DNA of 64,000 bases from an uncultured Ruminococcus sp. Its GTDB lineage: Bacteria > Bacillota > Clostridia > Oscillospirales > Ruminococcaceae. Numbering within the stretch: position 1 is the first letter of the stretch; every line of letters starts with the position of its first letter. The stretch lies in contig CAKSJP010000002.1 in the NCBI GenBank assembly GCA_934463425.1, forward strand, positions 1 to 64,000, given 5' to 3'. Positions 44,794 through 53,465 of the stretch are shown here, piece by piece. The notes beneath the pieces were generated by a model. That model ran no database searches. It saw nothing but the letters and a program-made list of their open reading frames with translations, and was not told where the DNA came from. A program made the position numbers and the translations under genes.

Positions 44794-45777
44794 ATGAAAG
44801 AAGATCAACTTGAAGCAGCACGAAACATTATTTCCGCCCGGCGAATCAACGCCGAAACGGAATGGAGACTGCGTGTAGCAGAGATCCAGCAGCGGATCCC
44901 GGAGGTCACAGAGGTCAACCGCCAGCTGTTTCAAGCCAGCCGGGAGCTGATGCGCATCATCCAGAAAGGCGAAAGCACCCAGAGCCGGGTCGCAGAGCTG
45001 CAGCGGCAGAACATGCAGGCACAGGAACTGGTACGCCGGCTTTTAAAGCAAAACGGCTATCCGGAGGACTATCTCGAGATGCATTTCACCTGCGAAAAGT
45101 GTCAGGACACCGGATATTTTCAGGGAAGCTTCTGTTCCTGTCTGACCGATGTTCTGGCGAAGGAGTCCGCTAAAGCACTGAACAAAAGCGTTCACTTTGA
45201 ACAGTGCAGCTTTGACAGCTTTTCCCTGGAATACTACCGGAATCAGCACACCGAAAACGGCATCAGCTGCTATCACGCCATGGAACGCGTCCTGTACTTT
45301 TGCCGGGAATACGCACGCCATTTTTCCACAAGCTCACCCAGCATCCTGATGTTCGGCAAGACCGGCCGCGGAAAGACACACCTCTCCCTTGCCATTGCCA
45401 ACCAGGTGCTGCACATGGGCTACAGCGTCCTCTATGACTCTGTCATCAACTTTTTGCGTCAAGTAGAAAAGGAACACTTCGGAAAAGCCGGCAGCGATGA
45501 TGATACGCTGGATCTGCTGCTCTCCTGTGATCTGCTGATCCTGGATGATCTGGGCACAGAATTTCATTCCCAGTTCTATCAGTCTACCATCTATAACATT
45601 ATCAACGCGCGCATGAACCGCAGTCTCCCTACGATCATCAGCACCAACTTGAACTACGATGAGATCTCCCATCTGTATGATGAGCGTATCACCTCCCGGA
45701 TCTACACCACCTATACCTGTCTGCAATTTGTGGGACAAGATGTCCGGGTTTTAAAGCGGCAGCAGGCACAGCAATAA
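44794..45777 (+). CDS. DnaC/DnaI-like helicase-loader ATPase
   Basis: The 327 residues begin with a coiled-coil helical region, then a zinc-binding CEKCQDTGYFQGSFCSCL, and an AAA+ domain with Walker A MFGKTGRGKTHLSLAIA and Walker B LLILDDLGTEF. It loads DnaB onto DNA with the DnaD protein upstream. AGGAGCAAG precedes the ATG. The IstB fold is shared, but no transposase is nearby, so a replication role is preferred. Confidence 0.92.
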   Translation: MKEDQLEAARNIISARRINAETEWRLRVAEIQQRIPEVTEVNRQLFQASRELMRIIQKGESTQSRVAELQRQNMQAQELVRRLLKQNGYPEDYLEMHFTCEKCQDTGYFQGSFCSCLTDVLAKESAKALNKSVHFEQCSFDSFSLEYYRNQHTENGISCYHAMERVLYFCREYARHFSTSSPSILMFGKTGRGKTHLSLAIANQVLHMGYSVLYDSVINFLRQVEKEHFGKAGSDDDTLDLLLSCDLLILDDLGTEFHSQFYQSTIYNIINARMNRSLPTIISTNLNYDEISHLYDERITSRIYTTYTCLQFVGQDVRVLKRQQAQQ

Positions 45778-45789
45778 TTCTTTTTTTAT

Positions 45790-45818
45790 TTGACAAATTA
45801 TCCAACATATGATATACT
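45790..45818 (+). promoter_or_regulatory. Promoter of the zinc-ribbon gene pair
   Basis: TTGACA (45790-45795), a 17-bp spacer and TATACT (45813-45818). Confidence 0.75.
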
Positions 45819-45871
45819 AGTTGTTGAACGTATTTATAATTTTAGGCAACGCCGTACAAAGGAGCTGTTAC

Positions 45872-46315
45872 ATGATATATTTTTGCCCGCAATGCGGTCA
45901 TCAGTTACCGGAGGGAATGTTTTTTTGCCCTGTCTGCGGTATGCCTGTGCCATTTTCCGCCGGAATGCTTCCGCCACCCTATCCCGCACCATCTCCGTCA
46001 ACTCCCAGAACTGGTATGGCGACAGCGTCTCTGGTGCTGGGCATCTGCTCGATCTTATCCTTTCTGCTGATCCTGACAGATTTGACGTTATTTTATTTCC
46101 TCAGCATTCCTCTCGGAATCACCGGATGCATTTTCGGCGTTATGGCAAAAAAAGAGATACGCCGTCAAAATCCCAACGGCAGAACAGCAATGGCGACCAG
46201 CGGTATCGTCTGCTCGATCATCGGGCTCTGCATGGGCGGCATTTTTCTGATCTTTGCCACTGCTGTTATCATGTGGCTGCTTTCTATGTTGGTCTTTATG
46301 CTTTTCCGCGGATAG
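45872..46315 (+). CDS. Zinc-ribbon DUF4190-like membrane protein
   Basis: The ATG at 45872 follows AAAGGAG. The 147 residues start with two CxxC pairs (FCPQCGHQLPEGMFFCPVCG), a Pro-rich linker and a DUF4190-like pair of helices (ASLVLGICSILSFLLILTDL; TSGIVCSIIGLCMGGIFLIF) around IPLGITGCIFGVMAKKEIRR. Function is unknown. It is paired with a larger relative 55 bp downstream. Confidence 0.85.
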   Translation: MIYFCPQCGHQLPEGMFFCPVCGMPVPFSAGMLPPPYPAPSPSTPRTGMATASLVLGICSILSFLLILTDLTLFYFLSIPLGITGCIFGVMAKKEIRRQNPNGRTAMATSGIVCSIIGLCMGGIFLIFATAVIMWLLSMLVFMLFRG

Positions 46316-46370
46316 CCGCGGTATTTCCCAGATTTCCAAAAAAATTGATCGATCACGGAGGTAATCCTTT

Positions 46371-47294
46371 ATGTTGACTTGTGAATCCTGCGGTAAAGTT
46401 TTGCCGGACAACACCAAATTTTGCTCTAACTGCGGCGCACCAGTTTCTAACAGCAGCGATGCTCTGAAACCGGACTCTGCCGACACACCCATGCCGGATA
46501 CCGCCGCTGTACCGGAATCCGCAGCAGAAAGCGTTCCGGAACAGTCTGTGCCGGATGCAGTGCCGACATCCGCACCTGTTTCAGAAACTGCCATACCGCA
46601 GCAGGCGGAATCTAACCCATATGTGATCCCTTCCGGCGGTTCTGTTTCACCAAGCGCCCCCACAGGCAGACAGAACATTCCTGCTGCTAATCCGGTACCG
46701 CCCCAACAGCCAAACAGCTATTCTGCCCAACCGCAATCAAACAGCTCCGCTCAGCCAAACTGCAATCAAAAGCAAGGATATCCCAATCAAAATTATTACG
46801 GGCAGCAGAGCTATGGACAGCAGAACTACGGACAGGCGCAAAACCAATATGGTCAGTCTTATCCGCAGCAGGGATATCAGCAGCAAGGGTACCCGCAACA
46901 GGGATACCAGCAGCCGAATTACGGCAATAACTACTATCCGCCCCAGTACCCTCAGCAGAAAAAGACAGACGGCAAAGCAATTGCCGGCCTGATCCTGGGC
47001 ATTCTTGCTCTGGTGACCTCCTGCTCCGGTTCCGGCTTTGTCTTTGGCATTCTGGGCATTATCTTTTCGGTACTGGCGAAAAAAGAGGCAGCGCGCGACC
47101 CCATGGGCAACCACAGCACCGGTGCAGCAAACGGCGGCATGGTCTGCGCGATCATCGGCATTGTGATCTCCGCAATTATGATCCTGCTGATGGCTGTCGG
47201 CATTGTCGGCGAGATCTCCAGCGATTACTATTCTGACTATGGAAACAATTACGATTACTATCAGGATGCCTGCCGCTTCTTCTTCGGATTTTAA
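46371..47294 (+). CDS. Zinc-ribbon, Gln/Tyr-rich DUF4190-like membrane protein
   Basis: The ATG at 46371 follows GGAGGTAAT. The 307 residues have a CESCG/CSNCG zinc ribbon, a Ser/Ala/Pro-rich region, a low-complexity Q/Y/G/N stretch of about 75 residues with repeated YPQQGYQQ-type units, then DUF4190 helices (IAGLILGILALVTSCSGSGF; GMVCAIIGIVISAIMILLMA). The disordered middle resembles prion-like linkers. It ends in tyrosine- and aspartate-rich residues and a final FFFGF. Function is unknown. Confidence 0.85.
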   Translation: MLTCESCGKVLPDNTKFCSNCGAPVSNSSDALKPDSADTPMPDTAAVPESAAESVPEQSVPDAVPTSAPVSETAIPQQAESNPYVIPSGGSVSPSAPTGRQNIPAANPVPPQQPNSYSAQPQSNSSAQPNCNQKQGYPNQNYYGQQSYGQQNYGQAQNQYGQSYPQQGYQQQGYPQQGYQQPNYGNNYYPPQYPQQKKTDGKAIAGLILGILALVTSCSGSGFVFGILGIIFSVLAKKEAARDPMGNHSTGAANGGMVCAIIGIVISAIMILLMAVGIVGEISSDYYSDYGNNYDYYQDACRFFFGF

Positions 47295-47357
47295 AGCAGC
47301 GCCGCAGAAAACCGCATGACGGCTCATACACACAACTTGTCTAACACATATCTTTCA

Positions 47358-47389
47358 GAGCACACAGGTCATTTCTGTGTGCTTTTTTG
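47358..47389 (+). terminator. Rho-independent terminator
   Basis: AGCACACAG pairs with CTGTGTGCT, followed by TTTTT. Confidence 0.88.
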
Positions 47390-47422
47390 TTCAGTTATAA
47401 CAAATCTGAAAAACTGATATGG

Positions 47423-47552
47423 TATACTCTAATCCAGTGAGGCGGCGTATTCCGCAAAACTGCCGGAAAACACCGCCTCCTGAAAATTCTGACATCCTCA
47501 CTCTTCATTCTGCAAAAGCGCACAGGCATCGCCGCCTGCGCGCTTTGCTTTT
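47423..47552 (+). other. Gene-free stretch with two hairpins and a promoter-like box
   Basis: An extended -10 box (TGGTATACT, ending 47428) is followed by a GGCGG/CCGCC hairpin (47439-47478) and a strong AAAGCGC..AGGC / GCCT..GCGCTTT hairpin (47516-47546) with a T-rich tail. A short transcript or attenuated leader is possible. No ORF with a ribosome site is visible. Confidence 0.35.
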
Positions 47553-47591
47553 CACCGCAGGCGACGGTCTGCAACATTTTCAATTTTTTTC

Positions 47592-47620
47592 TTGACACAT
47601 ATTCTGCAATGTGATACACT
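47592..47620 (+). promoter_or_regulatory. Promoter of the GH2 gene
   Basis: TTGACA (47592-47597), a 17-bp spacer and a weak TACACT (47615-47620), 45 bp before the start codon. Confidence 0.6.
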
Positions 47621-47664
47621 AAAGGCAGCAGAAAAAATACAGCACGAAAGGAATTGACAGCACC

Positions 47665-50475
47665 ATGTTCCGAACCTATGACCTCAGCGGCGTGTGGGAC
47701 TTTTCCATGGCACAAATGGCAAAAGGCACATTTCCGACCGCTTTTGATGATACGATCACCCTCCCCGGCACCACCTCCCTCGCCAAAAAAGGAACGCCGA
47801 ACCCCAGACGAGAAACCGGATTTCTCACAGATGCCTATGCCTTTGAGGGGCAGGCGTGGTTTCACAAAAAAATCTATATTGACCCGGATCTGATCGACTC
47901 CGACATGGGATGCTGCCCCATGAAGCTGACTCTGGAGCGCACCCGGATGACCACTCTCTGGATCGACGGCAAGCGCGTCGGCAGCTGTGACAGTTTGTGC
48001 ACACCCCATGTCTATGACATCACCGCCTATGTGACAAAACCTCTGGTGGAAATTCTGGTTCTGGTGGAGAACACCGGCTATCCCACCAAAGGCGGTCACC
48101 TCACCTCGCCGGACACCCAGTCCAACTGGAACGGCATCACCGGTCAAATGACGCTGGAAGTGTTCCCGGATGTCTATGTGGATCATGTCCAGGCATATCC
48201 TGACCCGGAGCACAAAAACGTCACCCTCACTATGCAGCTCCACGGGGCATCCACCGCAAGCTTTACTGCCACCGGCAGCGTCATGGAGGACGATGAGGAG
48301 GACAGCATCCCCCTGTTTCAGGCGCAGCTGACAGCAGACGAAAATGGCATGGCATCCGTGACCATTCCGCTGAGTGAGGCATACTACGAGTGGAGTGAAT
48401 ATCATCCGGCTCTGTATTATCTGTTCTACCAGATCGACGAGGCAGACTGCGGCAGCGTCAGCTTCGGTATGCGGCGGTTCTGCGCCGATGGCAGCCGCTT
48501 TACCATCAACGGACAGCCCACCATGCTCCGCGGCAAGCATGACGGACTGATCTTCCCCAAAACCGGCTATGCGCCCACAGATGTAAACGAGTGGCTGCGT
48601 GTGCTGAGTATCGCCAAAAGCTACGGCATCAACCATTACCGCTTCCACACCTGCTGTCCGTCGGACGCTGCCTTTACCGCGGCAGACCTGCTGGGCATCT
48701 ACATGGAACCGGAGCTTCCCTTCTGGGGAACTATCGCCGCACCCGGCGAAGAGGGCTATAATGAAACAGAGCAAAATTACCTCATTGCGCTGGGTGACAA
48801 AATGATGGACGCTTTCGGCAATCATCCATCCTTTGTGATGTTCTCCCTGGGCAATGAGCTCTGGGGCAGCCCGGAGCGGCTGAGTGAGATTCTGCGGCAC
48901 TATAAGGAAAAAGACAGCCGCCATCTGTACACCCAGGGCTGCAACAACTTCCAGCACTTTCCGCTGATGATACCGGAAGATGATTACTATGTGGGGGTAC
49001 GGCTCAGCAAAGACCGGCTGCTCCGCGGCTCGTTCGGAATGTGCGACGCACCTTTGGGACATGTCCAGACCGACCGTCCCAGCACCATGCACCAGTATGA
49101 CGACGTGATCTTTCCCAAGCAGACAGACGGCGAGGGCGCATCCGACACGGAAGAGATCGAGATCCAGTACGGCACAGGGGTGAAAAAGGTACAGGTGAGC
49201 AAAACTGCCGGCGGACTCATTCCCACCAAGCCGGTCATCACCCATGAGATCGGACAGTATGAAGTCTATCCGGATTTCCGGGAGATCGACAAGTATACCG
49301 GGCCGCTGAAAGCCCGAAACTTCGAGATCTTTCGGGAACGTCTCGCCGCAAAGGGAATGCTGCACCAGGCAGACAAGTTCTTCCGGTGCAGCGGCGCACT
49401 GGCAGCGGCATGCTATAAGGAAGAGATCGAAGCAGCAATGCGCTCTCAGTACATCGCCGGATTCCAGCTGCTGGATCTCCAGGACTTTTCCGGACAGGGC
49501 ACAGCTCTGGTGGGCATGCTGGATGCATTTCTGGACAACAAGGGGCTGATCTCCCCGGAGGAATGGCGGATGTTCTGCTCAGACTGCGTTCTGCTGGCAC
49601 AGTTCCCGTCTTATGTGCTGATTACCGGTGAAATGTTTGCAGCAAAGGTCTCCATGCGGACGGTGCTGCCCCAGTCCGGCACAGCAGAATGGATGCTGGT
49701 CCGGGAAAACGGTGACACTCTGGGTGAGGGAACATTTCCGGTAAATGCAGATACCGGACTGGCAGAGATCGGCAGCATCTTCTGCCGGATGCCGGAGGAG
49801 TTGCAGCAGCCCGAACGGGTACACCTCATTCTGTCGCTGACGAACACAGATGTCTGCAACGCCTATGATCTGATGCTCTACCCCGCCATTGCCATGCCGG
49901 AACTGGAGAGCCGGGAAAAGCTGTGCATCACAGAAGATCTGGACACGGCGCTGGCGGCACTGGCAGACGGAAAGAAAACCGTCTTTCTGCCCCGGGAGAC
50001 TGCCGAGAGCATTCCCGGCTTCTACTGCACGGACTTCTGGTGCTATCCTATGTTCCGTGACATCTGCAACTGGATGAAAAAGCCGGTTGCAGTGGGAACG
50101 ATGGGACTTTGCATCCAGGACGATCACCCGGCGCTGGCACAGTTCCCCACGCAGGAGTACAGCACGCCCCAGTGGTATGACATTGTGACCGCGGCGGACT
50201 GCACCATTCTGGACGACACGCCGGCGGAGTTCACGCCCATTGTACAGATGATCGACAACTTTGAGCGCAATCACAAGTTAGGACTCATCTGGGAGGCAAA
50301 GGTAGGAGACGGCAGTTTACTGGTCTGCACCAGCCGCCTGTCCGAGATCGCCACGCGTCCGGAAGTACGCTGGCTGGCAAAGAGTCTGCTGAACTACGCA
50401 GCATCTGACAGCTTTGCCCCGGCGCAGAGCGTGACGGCGCAGCAGCTGCAGAAGTGGTTTCGGAAAAGCGAATGA
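47665..50475 (+). CDS. Glycoside hydrolase family 2 enzyme
   Basis: The 936 residues have the GH2 domain order: an N-terminal sugar-binding jelly roll (TYDLSGVWDF, WFHKKIYI, HVYDITAYV), an immunoglobulin-like domain, and a TIM barrel with the acid/base Glu in SLGNELWG and a likely nucleophile Glu in VITHEIGQYEVYPD. A C-terminal region of about 330 residues follows. No signal peptide is visible, so it likely acts inside the cell on imported oligosaccharides. Substrate (beta-galactoside, mannoside or glucuronide) is not decided. It forms its own transcript. Confidence 0.9.
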   Translation: MFRTYDLSGVWDFSMAQMAKGTFPTAFDDTITLPGTTSLAKKGTPNPRRETGFLTDAYAFEGQAWFHKKIYIDPDLIDSDMGCCPMKLTLERTRMTTLWIDGKRVGSCDSLCTPHVYDITAYVTKPLVEILVLVENTGYPTKGGHLTSPDTQSNWNGITGQMTLEVFPDVYVDHVQAYPDPEHKNVTLTMQLHGASTASFTATGSVMEDDEEDSIPLFQAQLTADENGMASVTIPLSEAYYEWSEYHPALYYLFYQIDEADCGSVSFGMRRFCADGSRFTINGQPTMLRGKHDGLIFPKTGYAPTDVNEWLRVLSIAKSYGINHYRFHTCCPSDAAFTAADLLGIYMEPELPFWGTIAAPGEEGYNETEQNYLIALGDKMMDAFGNHPSFVMFSLGNELWGSPERLSEILRHYKEKDSRHLYTQGCNNFQHFPLMIPEDDYYVGVRLSKDRLLRGSFGMCDAPLGHVQTDRPSTMHQYDDVIFPKQTDGEGASDTEEIEIQYGTGVKKVQVSKTAGGLIPTKPVITHEIGQYEVYPDFREIDKYTGPLKARNFEIFRERLAAKGMLHQADKFFRCSGALAAACYKEEIEAAMRSQYIAGFQLLDLQDFSGQGTALVGMLDAFLDNKGLISPEEWRMFCSDCVLLAQFPSYVLITGEMFAAKVSMRTVLPQSGTAEWMLVRENGDTLGEGTFPVNADTGLAEIGSIFCRMPEELQQPERVHLILSLTNTDVCNAYDLMLYPAIAMPELESREKLCITEDLDTALAALADGKKTVFLPRETAESIPGFYCTDFWCYPMFRDICNWMKKPVAVGTMGLCIQDDHPALAQFPTQEYSTPQWYDIVTAADCTILDDTPAEFTPIVQMIDNFERNHKLGLIWEAKVGDGSLLVCTSRLSEIATRPEVRWLAKSLLNYAASDSFAPAQSVTAQQLQKWFRKSE

Positions 50476-50511
50476 CACCGGCTGCCCTGCGGAAAAAATG
50501 AAAAAATCCCC

Positions 50512-50539
50512 TTGACAAAGGGGCGCAATCGCGTATAAT
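50512..50539 (+). promoter_or_regulatory. Promoter of the antisense antitoxin-like RNA
   Basis: TTGACA (50512-50517), a 16-bp spacer and TATAAT (50534-50539), starting 37 bp after the GH2 stop. Confidence 0.82.
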
Positions 50540-50545
50540 AGGAAT

Positions 50546-50637
50546 AGAAAGAGAGCATACCAGTAGACGGTCTGCTCCCATTAAACGAATTGAGATAACC
50601 GCTTAAGTTTGCAGCTTGGGGCGGTTATTTCTTTTTG
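50546..50637 (+). ncRNA. Candidate type I antitoxin RNA (about 90 nt)
   Basis: A consensus promoter starts the RNA near 50546, and it ends at a hairpin (50595-50607 paired with 50615-50628, core ATAACCGC/GCGGTTAT) followed by TTTCTTTTT. It contains no convincing ORF. It is complementary to the 3' end, stop codon and terminator region of the toxin-like gene on the opposite strand, the geometry of RatA/txpA-type systems. A diverged copy lies at 53466-53564 on the other strand. Confidence 0.62.
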
Positions 50638-50711
50638 TATGTTAAGTATGCAAGAATCGCACGAAAAACATTACAAAGAATGCTTACGAGAAAGGAAATC
50701 ACATCCATCAT
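50625..50711 (-). CDS. Candidate type I toxin, 28-aa hydrophobic peptide
   Basis: The ATG at 50711 (or 50708) lies 8 bases after GGGAGGT, a near-perfect ribosome site. The peptide opens MMDVISFLVSILCNVF, is hydrophobic through about residue 24, and ends in the basic Tyr-Lys-Lys-Lys. This is the plan of small membrane toxins (TxpA, holin-like toxins, Fst). The ribosome site sits in a hairpin (50722-50751), and the stop codon and 3' end are covered by the antisense RNA. Too short for routine gene callers. Family unknown; no search was possible. Confidence 0.62.
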   Translation of the reverse strand: MMDVISFLVSILCNVFRAILAYLTYKKK

Positions 50712-50721
50712 CACGCATCAC

Positions 50722-50751
50722 CTCCCATTCATTCAAAATGAATCATGGGAG
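50722..50751 (-). promoter_or_regulatory. Ribosome-site-sequestering hairpin of the toxin message
   Basis: On the minus strand CTCCCAT pairs with ATGGGAG, with inner ATTCA/TGAAT pairing. The 3' arm contains most of the toxin Shine-Dalgarno (GGGAGG), so the fold should block translation, as seen in other type I toxin messages. Confidence 0.6.
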
Positions 50752-50768
50752 CTGGAATCGACCAACCC

Positions 50769-50820
50769 GTCGCCCAGTGGAAATGGCGACGGCAGACTCG
50801 CCCAAGGATGGCGAGCCGCC
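50769..50820. repeat. Double-hairpin intergenic element
   Basis: GTCGCC/GGCGAC (50769-50790) and CTCGCC/GGCGAG (50797-50815) stand back to back, the second enclosed by GGC and GCC. It lies between the toxin-like gene and the GH10 gene and looks like an interspersed repeat. The rest of 50821-50953 holds a weak CGTCT/AGACG terminator-like stem (about 50898-50921). Confidence 0.4.
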
Positions 50821-50953
50821 TACCGTTTCCGGTGCGCTGCATCCTTTCTCGGTGCATTTTTCCACGAAAAGTGTTCTCCCAAATGAAACGTTCGTCTTTT
50901 GCACAAAATGAGACGGGCTTTTTTGTGATTTCAGACAAAAAGTGTGGGTTACA

Positions 50954-50983
50954 GTTGACTTTTTCCACACCACATGCTACAAT
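50954..50983 (+). promoter_or_regulatory. Promoter of the GH10 xylanase gene
   Basis: TTGACT (50954-50959), an 18-bp spacer and TACAAT (50978-50983), 38 bp before the start codon. Confidence 0.65.
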
Positions 50984-51021
50984 AAAGAAGAATGTTTTTG
51001 TGACAAGGAGGAACACAAATC

Positions 51022-52926
51022 ATGAAAAAGGAAATCAGAAAACGCTTTGCTGCCGGTATACTGAGCGCTGTTATGCTGTGCGCAGCAGTCCCGGTAACCG
51101 CAGCATTTACCGCGGGGAGCGCCGTGTCCACCGTCAGCGCTGCGGAGGACGACGGCACGACGCAGATCTACGGCACCGGATTTGAGGACGGCGACGTTTC
51201 CGCATTCACCGGCAGAGGCGGCGTGGAATCTATCACCGCCACTACCGACCAGGCGTACAGCGGCTCATACTCCATGTGCGTCAGTGACAGAGCGAAGAAC
51301 TGGAATGGCCCGCAGTTCCTGCTGGACGATAAGTGCGAAGCTGGTGTACAGTACACCGTCAGCGCTGTGGCAAAGACCGAGTGGCATAACTCCATCAAGC
51401 TGAGCATGGAATACACCGATGCCAGCGGCGAGCGTCACTATAGCAATTTGCAGGAGCAGACCAGCAACGGCGACTGGGCAACCTTCTCCGGCATCAAGTT
51501 CAGCTTCTCCGAGGATGTATCCAAGGTGTATCTGTACTTCGAGTGCAATGACACTGCTACCATGTACATCGATGATTTCGAGGTACGCACAGCACCGGTA
51601 TACCAGATTCAGAAGGATATTCCATCTCTGAAGGATGTTTATGCCAACGATTTCAAGATCGGTACCGCAGTGACCACCGAAGAGCTTGCACCGCAGTCCA
51701 CCAAGGATCTCATCGCCAAGCACTTCAACAGCATTACCCTGGGCAACGAGCTGAAACCGGAATCCATTCTGGACAAGAGTGCGACCCAGGCATCCGGCAG
51801 CGAGACCGACCCGGTCATCAATCTGGCAAGCGCCAGAACGATCCTGAATTATTGCCGGGACAACAATATTCCGGTACGCGGTCACGTTCTGGTATGGCAT
51901 AGTCAGACACCGGACTGGTTCTTTAAGGAAGGCTTCCAGGACAGCGGCGACTGGGTGTCCAAGGATATCATGCTCCAGCGTATGGAAAACTACATCAAAA
52001 ATGTTTTCGCAGCTCTGGAAGAGGAATACCCGACCGTAGACTTCTACGCATGGGATGTGGTCAATGAAGCTTGGCTGGACAACGGCGTTCCCCGCACCGG
52101 CGGCGGACAGTCTGAGAATGCCAACTATTCCGGATGGGTCAAGGTATTTGGCGACAACTCCTTCATTGAGCCGGCATTTGAGTATGCCAGAAAGTATGCG
52201 CCGAAGAACACCAAGCTGTATTACAATGACTTCAACGAATATATGTCGCAGAAAACCGATGCGATCTGCAAGATGGCACTGGAACTGAAAGAAAAGGGAC
52301 TGATCGACGGTATCGGCATGCAGTCTCACCTGGATGTTGGTTTCCCCACCGTTTCTGCATATAAGAAAGCACTGGCGAAGTTTGCAGAGACTGGTCTGGA
52401 TATCCAGGTCACCGAGCTGGATATCACTACCTCTGATACCACCGAGGCAGGCTTTGAAAAGCAGGCTGAAATGTACAAGGGCATCATGGATGCCTGCGTA
52501 GAATACGCTGACAGCATTTCTGCAGTGGTATTCTGGGGCACTACCGATGACAAGAGCTGGAGAGCTGCAAAATCCCCGCTGCTGTTCAATGAGGACTACA
52601 CCGCAAAGCCGGCGTTCTATTCCATCGTGGACGGCAAGGCGCCGGTGGTAACGACCACGAGCACTTCTGCCACCACTTCGGAGACAACCACAGAAACCAC
52701 AACAGTCACCACCGGAACCATACCGGGAGATGACGTGATCCGCGGCGATGTGAACCACGACGGTATGCTGAACGGTTTTGACCTGGTACTGATGCGGCAG
52801 TATCTGCTGAACGCATCCGCAGATGATCGGAATCTGATTCTGGATTCCAGCGTTGACATGAATGCTGACAACGAATTCAACATCCAGGACGTTGTGACAA
52901 TGACGAAGTACCTGTTGGGCGAATAA
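51022..52926 (+). CDS. GH10 endo-xylanase with CBM22-like module and dockerin
   Basis: The 634 residues begin with a signal peptide ending near VSAAED. A CBM22-like module follows (about residues 48-190: GFEDGDVSAFTGRGG ... MYIDDFEV), then the GH10 barrel (FNSITLGNELKPE, GHVLVWHSQTPDW, the acid/base Glu in WDVVNEAW, the nucleophile Glu in IQVTELDI, VVFWGTTDDKSW). A Thr-rich linker leads to a dockerin (DVNHDGMLNGFDLVLMRQYL; DMNADNEFNIQDVVTMTKYL). It cuts xylan on the cellulosome. AAGGAGG precedes the ATG. Confidence 0.96.
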   Translation: MKKEIRKRFAAGILSAVMLCAAVPVTAAFTAGSAVSTVSAAEDDGTTQIYGTGFEDGDVSAFTGRGGVESITATTDQAYSGSYSMCVSDRAKNWNGPQFLLDDKCEAGVQYTVSAVAKTEWHNSIKLSMEYTDASGERHYSNLQEQTSNGDWATFSGIKFSFSEDVSKVYLYFECNDTATMYIDDFEVRTAPVYQIQKDIPSLKDVYANDFKIGTAVTTEELAPQSTKDLIAKHFNSITLGNELKPESILDKSATQASGSETDPVINLASARTILNYCRDNNIPVRGHVLVWHSQTPDWFFKEGFQDSGDWVSKDIMLQRMENYIKNVFAALEEEYPTVDFYAWDVVNEAWLDNGVPRTGGGQSENANYSGWVKVFGDNSFIEPAFEYARKYAPKNTKLYYNDFNEYMSQKTDAICKMALELKEKGLIDGIGMQSHLDVGFPTVSAYKKALAKFAETGLDIQVTELDITTSDTTEAGFEKQAEMYKGIMDACVEYADSISAVVFWGTTDDKSWRAAKSPLLFNEDYTAKPAFYSIVDGKAPVVTTTSTSATTSETTTETTTVTTGTIPGDDVIRGDVNHDGMLNGFDLVLMRQYLLNASADDRNLILDSSVDMNADNEFNIQDVVTMTKYLLGE

Positions 52927-52947
52927 CATTTTCCCTTTCATGATAGA

Positions 52948-52988
52948 AAAAGCACGGCACATCCGATTGCGGTATGCCGTGCTTTTTT
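52948..52988 (+). terminator. Rho-independent terminator
   Basis: AAAAGCACGGCA pairs with TGCCGTGCTTTT, followed by TT, after the xylanase gene. It can also serve the convergent DUF3783 gene. Confidence 0.92.
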
Positions 52989-53005
52989 GCATTATGATTC
53001 ACAAG

Positions 53006-53365
53006 TCAGTGCTTTTCCATTGCCTGGCGTTCCCGTTCCAGCTCCTGCGCCAGCTGATAGACATTCCAGTTCTGGTTGGTTGACGTAAGGACTGCCTTGT
53101 GGGGGATGCGGATACCGGCGGTGCGCAGGGCAGCCAGCAGCTTGTCCATCCGGGAATTTTTCAGACCGCACATCACCAGCAGTCCGGTTTCCGGCAGGGT
53201 GGTTTCTGCGGATACAGGATCAGCGCCGGTGGCATAGCCGGCAAGACTGCCCAGGCTTTTGCTATAGTTCTCCGGTGTGACGGTTACCGTTCGCAGCCGC
53301 AGCTTTCCGGCGATTTGTTCCACTCCGGCAGTATCGGAGATGGCAATCAGTAAGAGTTTTTCCAT
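53006..53365 (-). CDS. DUF3783 family protein
   Basis: The ATG at 53365 (AAGGAG upstream) gives 119 soluble residues. Family marks are LLVMCGLKNSRMDKLLAALR and the near-invariant HKAVLTSTNQNWN followed by a charged helix (LAQELERERQAMEKH). DUF3783 proteins are widespread in Clostridia with no known role. It converges on the xylanase gene. Confidence 0.9.
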   Translation of the reverse strand: MEKLLLIAISDTAGVEQIAGKLRLRTVTVTPENYSKSLGSLAGYATGADPVSAETTLPETGLLVMCGLKNSRMDKLLAALRTAGIRIPHKAVLTSTNQNWNVYQLAQELERERQAMEKH

Positions 53366-53386
53366 GTGGTTTCTCCTTGTTATGAT

Positions 53387-53416
53387 AACACCGCACAAGA
53401 CTTTGTGCGGTGTTTC
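53387..53416. repeat. Palindromic interspersed repeat, copy 3
   Basis: AACACCGCACAA pairs with TTGTGCGGTGTT with a short loop. It shares its core with the repeats at 16686 and 28060. It lies just upstream of the DUF3783 start codon. Confidence 0.5.
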
Positions 53417-53465
53417 CTTATAAGTGCTTTCCCAGAGTGCCAAATTTCTATCATGTCATAAGCAT

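Noticed and set aside
44794..45777. IstB-type transposition helper for an IS21 element
   Set aside because: No IstA transposase or inverted repeats nearby; the DnaD gene upstream supports a replication role.
47395..49365. Long minus-strand open frame of 656 codons opposite the GH2 gene
   Set aside because: It is antisense to a clear glycosidase, has no ribosome site or domain motif, and arises from the high-GC codon pattern.
51265..52992. Minus-strand open frame of 575 codons opposite the xylanase
   Set aside because: Shadow frame of the GH10 gene; no recognisable protein features.
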